Origin: an uncultured Planctomycetaceae bacterium
GTDB lineage: Bacteria > Planctomycetota > Planctomycetia > Pirellulales > Pirellulaceae
Reading direction: 5' to 3'
Length of the DNA stretch: 45,306 nt
NCBI GenBank assembly: GCA_903863885.1
Contig: CAIPEB010000054.1
Span: 1-45,306 of the forward strand
The position numbers were made by a program, and so were the translations under genes. Positions 41,770 through 45,306 of the stretch are shown here, piece by piece. Position 1 is the stretch's first letter. Each line of letters begins with the position of its first letter. The notes below the pieces were generated by a model. The model worked only from the letters and a program-made list of their open reading frames with translations. It did not search any database and was not told the DNA's origin.

Positions 41770-44085
41770 CTAGGATCGCCAGGCCCGCGATGCATCGCGG
41801 GCGTCGTCATCGAGTGAGGGCACGTAGCAGACGACCTCCGTGCCGCCCTTACGGCCCGGGCCGGCCTCGAGTCTTGCTCCGATCAGTCCTGCGCGGTACC
41901 GCATGGTCCGCAGGCCCATTCCGCCGGCCGGCCGGTTTGCGTCCGGTATTCCCTGTCCATCGTCGTGGATTCGCAGGGCGGTCTTTCCGCGGTGCTTCTT
42001 CAGTGTCACCCGGATGTGCCGCGCGCCGCTGTGCCGCACCGCGTTGGCGATCGCTTCTTGTGCGATGCGGTACAGGTGCAGGGCGACTCGACCATCGAAC
42101 ACGGCCCCGGGGTGTGAACAAATGAACGTGCAGCGGATCCGCGAGCCCGCGTCTGTGACTGCGACCAACTTGCGCAGCCCGTCCTCCAGTCGTCCTTCTT
42201 CCAACTCCGCCGGCAGCAGTCCGTGGGAGATTGCGCGGACCTTGCTGCGGATCGTCTGGACGGTCGCCGTCAGATTCTGCGCCAGTTTTCCAGCCGGCGT
42301 GGCGGACGATGCCAACAACTCTGCCAGCGTTTCCATCTTCAGATCGAGTCCTGTCAGCTCCTGGCCTACGTCGTCGTGCAGATCCTGGGCGATCCCTCGC
42401 TGGACTTCCTCGGCAATCGTCAGCAGGTGTTCCTCGAACTTGGCTCGCTCGATGACACGGCCCAATTGGAGGCCGACGCCAGCCATGGCATCGGCGATCC
42501 GGTTGTTGGGTTGGTGCACCCGATCCGAAAAGAACTCGAGAACGGCCGCCACCTTATCGCCCACCGGCACCGGGAGGGCGACCGCCGTGGCAATGCCCAG
42601 TTCGCGGGCCAGAACGGCCCTGTGCGCGAGCAAGTCGCTTTGCAGATCCGTGGTCCACTCCAGATTGCCGCTGGCGAACACTCGCCCCGGAAGTCCCTGT
42701 CCGCGGCGTATCCGCAGCCCGATCGTTGCTTCGCGGAACGGGCGAAAACGCTGTCGGTCGTCGGCGTACCAGGCATAGCCCGGCAGGAGCAGGTCGGGGT
42801 CGTCGGCGGACGGCAGGAGGGATTGTCCAAAACACCATCCGTTGTACATCGCCGTCCGTTCGAGACAGTACTCAATGGCCTGCTCGGTGTTCTGCGCCTG
42901 GTTCGCCATCGATGCAACGTCGTGGAGCATTTGCAGAGCGTTGGTCCGCTCCGCGACCCGTTGTTCGAGAGTTTCTTTTGCGGCCTGGAGTTCTTCCTCG
43001 GCTCGCTTGCGGTCGGTGATGTCGAGGTTGAATCCCAGAATTCCGCGGATATCGTTCTCCACGCGAAACGGCGCGACGACGTTGTGATACACACGCCGCT
43101 GACCATCGCAGATGAATTCGACTTCGCCCTCGACAACTTCCCCGGCAAAGGCGCGGCGATTGTTGGCCTTCCATATGGCGAGAACATGGTCGGGCACGTT
43201 GCTTTCTTCCATGAGTTTTCCGGTGCCGTCGCCCCAGTGTCTCACCGCGGCGGCATTCAGCAGGATGCACCGGCCCTGCGCGTCACGGACCCAGAACTCG
43301 AACGGAGCGTTTTCCAACATCGCCCGGGCCTGTGCCTCGTTCTGCCGCAGCACAGCGTCCGCCTGCGCGCGGTCGATCAGGTCCGCCGCCTGGCGGGCCA
43401 GCAGGTCCAGCAAAGTCAGCGTGCGCTCGTCAGGCCGCCGCGGCGCCCTGAAGTGCGTCGAGAACATTCCGATCAGCCTTCCGGACCGACTCACCAGCGG
43501 CGTCGACTGCACGGCCCGCACGCCGGCCCTGCGCTGAATCTCGAGCGCGGGCGTGCCGATGAAGATCTCGCACTGTTCTACGTCCTCGACGATGACTCGC
43601 TCGCCGCGCGCGAGCGCCGTGCCGCACGTGCCCTGGCCCGCGGAGGCGCGGTCCCAGAACTTGAGCCACCATTTCGGGAATCCCCGCTGCGCCGCAATTT
43701 TCAAGTCGCCCGAAGCCGGATCCAAAAGCTGGATATTGCCGAAATCCGCGCCGGTAATCGCGATGGCCGCATCCACGACCGCGGTCAGTGCGGTCTTCAG
43801 ATCGCCCTCGCGGGCGAATTCCGCGCTGAGTTCCGCCAGTCTCTTCATGGCCGACAGATCGAGACGGTTGTCGCGGGTCTCGGCCGATTCTGACTTGGCC
43901 GCGCGCAGTGCTTCGTTCTCGATCTCCAGTTCAGTCCGACGGGCTTGAAGCTCGTGCACCAGTGCCCGCAACTGTTCAGCGGGCAGAGCGGCGATGCCGG
44001 CCGACGTCGCCCCGGCAAGCCGCTCGGCCCGATGACGCGGAGCCTCGCAGGAGGCATTCATGGCGTTGGTTCTGGATTTCGGCAC
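41770..44085 (-). CDS. GAF-PAS-GAF sensor histidine kinase (HisKA_3)
   Basis: A 771-residue soluble sensor kinase. A coiled N-terminus is followed by a GAF domain (about 75-225; ITGADFGNIQLLDPASGDLK), a PAS domain (about 240-370; ENAPFEFWVRDAQGRCILLN to GFNLDITDRKRAEEEL), a coiled coil, a second GAF (about 395-545), then HisKA_3 with the phospho-His in GIAQDLHDDVGQELTGLDLK and an ATPase domain (EAIANAVRHSGARHI, IHDDGQGIPDANRPAGGMGL). No transmembrane segment, so it senses a cytoplasmic signal; GAF and PAS can bind haem, nucleotides or small molecules, none identifiable here. The GTG at 44085 has GAGGG 7 nt upstream; ATG alternatives lie at 44061 and 44136. Operon with the response regulator. 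Confidence 0.9.
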   Translation of the reverse strand: MPKSRTNAMNASCEAPRHRAERLAGATSAGIAALPAEQLRALVHELQARRTELEIENEALRAAKSESAETRDNRLDLSAMKRLAELSAEFAREGDLKTALTAVVDAAIAITGADFGNIQLLDPASGDLKIAAQRGFPKWWLKFWDRASAGQGTCGTALARGERVIVEDVEQCEIFIGTPALEIQRRAGVRAVQSTPLVSRSGRLIGMFSTHFRAPRRPDERTLTLLDLLARQAADLIDRAQADAVLRQNEAQARAMLENAPFEFWVRDAQGRCILLNAAAVRHWGDGTGKLMEESNVPDHVLAIWKANNRRAFAGEVVEGEVEFICDGQRRVYHNVVAPFRVENDIRGILGFNLDITDRKRAEEELQAAKETLEQRVAERTNALQMLHDVASMANQAQNTEQAIEYCLERTAMYNGWCFGQSLLPSADDPDLLLPGYAWYADDRQRFRPFREATIGLRIRRGQGLPGRVFASGNLEWTTDLQSDLLAHRAVLARELGIATAVALPVPVGDKVAAVLEFFSDRVHQPNNRIADAMAGVGLQLGRVIERAKFEEHLLTIAEEVQRGIAQDLHDDVGQELTGLDLKMETLAELLASSATPAGKLAQNLTATVQTIRSKVRAISHGLLPAELEEGRLEDGLRKLVAVTDAGSRIRCTFICSHPGAVFDGRVALHLYRIAQEAIANAVRHSGARHIRVTLKKHRGKTALRIHDDGQGIPDANRPAGGMGLRTMRYRAGLIGARLEAGPGRKGGTEVVCYVPSLDDDARDASRAWRS

Positions 44086-44316
44086 GGTGTTACCCTCACG
44101 CCGGGCAACGCTGCGGCGGACATCTTGTGCGGGCAAACGATGTCGGATTTCGCCGCTTATCTGTCGAACGCTCCTGGATTCAATTGTCGCATTTCCGCTC
44201 GCTCAAAGAAAAGCCCCTTGTGGCGTCCTGTCGCGTTCGAGGTTCCCGCGTTGCGGGAGATTGAAGTGGATTCTTCAAACGCGTTCCGAGAGGCTGCCGA
44301 TGATCGCTCCGCAGTG

Positions 44317-45147
44317 CTATGGTCTCTGAGCGCACGCCTGATAAACGACGGCTCGTCCCTCGCACAGGTTGCGGAAGAGGTTCTCGAATTTCGTCCTGGC
44401 CGTGCTTCCCATCAGAAGATGCAGCCCGAGCGGCGGCTGGCCTTCTGTTTTCAACCTCTCGAGGGCGGCAGCGAACCACTGCTGCGAGGGCAACGTCCTA
44501 TCCTCCCAGTCGCGGATCATGAAGCCGAGATCCTCCAGGATCTGCCTTGCCTCGTGCGGGGCGGCCAGGAAACTGATGGAAGGTTCCTCGGCCCAGGGGA
44601 CCGGGTAGTGCAGCGGTCCGCTATCTCCTCGAAATACGTCGTGAAAGAGCAGCATGCCCCCGGGGCGCGCGACCCGGCGGATCTCGCGATAGAACGCGGT
44701 CTTGTCGGCAATGTTCATCTGGACATGCTCCGTCCAGACAACGTCGAAGCTGCCGTCACCGAACGGCATCTCCAGGGCGCTCGCCTGTCGAAACGAGACT
44801 TTGTCTGCGAGTCCCACCATGCCTGCCAGAAAGCCCGCCGCCTCCACATATTCACGCGTCAGGTCGATGCCCGTCACCTGGCATCGGTGCTCGACGGCGA
44901 GGTAACGAGCCGAACCGCCGAGACCGCAGCCGACATCCAGCACTCGCGAACCGGCTTGGAGATAACCGCGACGGGCCAGTTCGACCGTGGCTTCGCGGCC
45001 GCGGATATGGAACTCGTCAATCGGCGCGAGATCTTCGGGGCGCAGGCGTGCGATATCCCTGCCTGCCGCATGAAGCGCAGAGAGGATCGAATCGAGGATA
45101 CGTCCCCGACCATAGTGCTGTTCCACGTGCGTGTCGGCGCTGCTCAT
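44317..45147 (-). CDS. Class I SAM-dependent methyltransferase
   Basis: A 276-residue protein. The N-terminal helix region (about 1-50, ending LAPIDEFHIRGREATVELA) matches the family of glycine/sarcosine-type N-methyltransferases and related small-molecule methyltransferases. SAM-binding motif I is VLDVGCGLGGSA (70-80), the acidic residue after strand 2 is Asp95 in VTGIDLTREYV, and motif post-II is SFDVVWTEHVQMNI. The substrate is not readable. The ATG at 45147 follows AGGA at a long spacing; the frame is open to 45249 but those residues look like an untranslated leader. Same strand as the sensor kinase, 231 bp upstream of it, so probably a separate unit. Confidence 0.87.
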   Translation of the reverse strand: MSSADTHVEQHYGRGRILDSILSALHAAGRDIARLRPEDLAPIDEFHIRGREATVELARRGYLQAGSRVLDVGCGLGGSARYLAVEHRCQVTGIDLTREYVEAAGFLAGMVGLADKVSFRQASALEMPFGDGSFDVVWTEHVQMNIADKTAFYREIRRVARPGGMLLFHDVFRGDSGPLHYPVPWAEEPSISFLAAPHEARQILEDLGFMIRDWEDRTLPSQQWFAAALERLKTEGQPPLGLHLLMGSTARTKFENLFRNLCEGRAVVYQACAQRP

Positions 45148-45229
45148 TGATTTGTTCGTTCCTGCCCGCCGCCCCGCGTCGGCGCTTCGAGTCGCCTCTT
45201 CGTCTTCTCCGAGGCGCGGCGGCGGACTG

Positions 45230-45306
45230 CTACAGCACGTGAAACACATACTTCAGGGAAAAGTAGACGCCGATGACCACGAAGATCCAACCGGTCAGTA
45301 TCCTCG
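45230..45306 (-). CDS. C-terminal end of a membrane protein gene, cut by the window edge
   Basis: Only the last 24 codons are in the window. They read RILTGWIFVVIGVYFSLKYV then FHVL and stop at 45230-45232. One hydrophobic C-terminal helix; the family cannot be told. Confidence 0.55.
   Translation of the reverse strand, partial: RILTGWIFVVIGVYFSLKYVFHVL

Overview
The window looks like a piece of a planctomycete chromosome (GC-rich, roughly 60 percent). The lineage markers are two ECF sigma factors, each translationally coupled to a membrane partner (one an anti-sigma-like protein, one a Ser/Thr kinase with TPR-like repeats); a DUF1559 pseudopilin with the H-X9-DG signature; an extracellular protein starting with an 'ELLETRxCM' type planctomycetal N-terminus; and abundant sulfatase/FGE/aryl-sulfotransferase genes. 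No tRNA, rRNA, IS element or CRISPR array was found.

Left to right: (1) 1-4029, minus strand: an acyltransferase-3 protein with ankyrin repeats inserted in its middle, a coupled small membrane protein, then an anti-sigma-like protein and its ECF sigma factor. (2) 4235-13524, plus strand: a tight six-gene operon for exported proteins: an FGE-fold/PEBP fusion, two aryl-sulfotransferase (ASST) paralogues, an SMP-30 lactonase-like protein, a sulfatase and a purple-acid-phosphatase-like metallophosphoesterase. Several unrelated folds in this operon carry similar Arg/Gly/Pro/Lys-rich tails or linkers. (3) 13780-17342, minus strand: kinase plus ECF sigma factor. (4) 17860-28008, plus strand: a surface protein, then a second six-gene cluster: ASST paralogue 3, two type I phosphodiesterase/alkaline-phosphatase-superfamily proteins, a 61-residue RHH-like protein, a predicted EMC3/TMCO1-like membrane protein and a PAPS-type sulfotransferase. 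(5) 28158-29261: a DUF1152 protein, convergent with the next locus.

(6) 29344-30817, minus strand: the most striking locus. It encodes HgcA (corrinoid protein with cap-helix NVWCAAAK and a five-segment membrane domain) and HgcB (96-residue two-[4Fe-4S] ferredoxin with Cys73 and a C-terminal Cys cluster), the gene pair known to be necessary for microbial mercury methylation. The cap helix has Ala where the usual motif has Gly, so the locus could escape strict motif searches.

(7) 31331-33588, minus strand: a STAS-less SulP transporter and a beta-carbonic anhydrase, likely a bicarbonate module. (8) 34508-40902, plus strand: a penicillin-acylase-family hydrolase, a HemP-like protein, a DUF1559 pseudopilin and a DUF4914 protein. 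(9) 41053-45306, minus strand: a NarL-type response regulator, its GAF/PAS/GAF sensor kinase, a SAM methyltransferase and the end of a membrane protein gene.

Sulfate-ester chemistry (three ASSTs, one PAPS sulfotransferase, one sulfatase) is the recurring theme of regions 2 and 4. All functional statements are read from sequence motifs and recalled family knowledge; no search was run.
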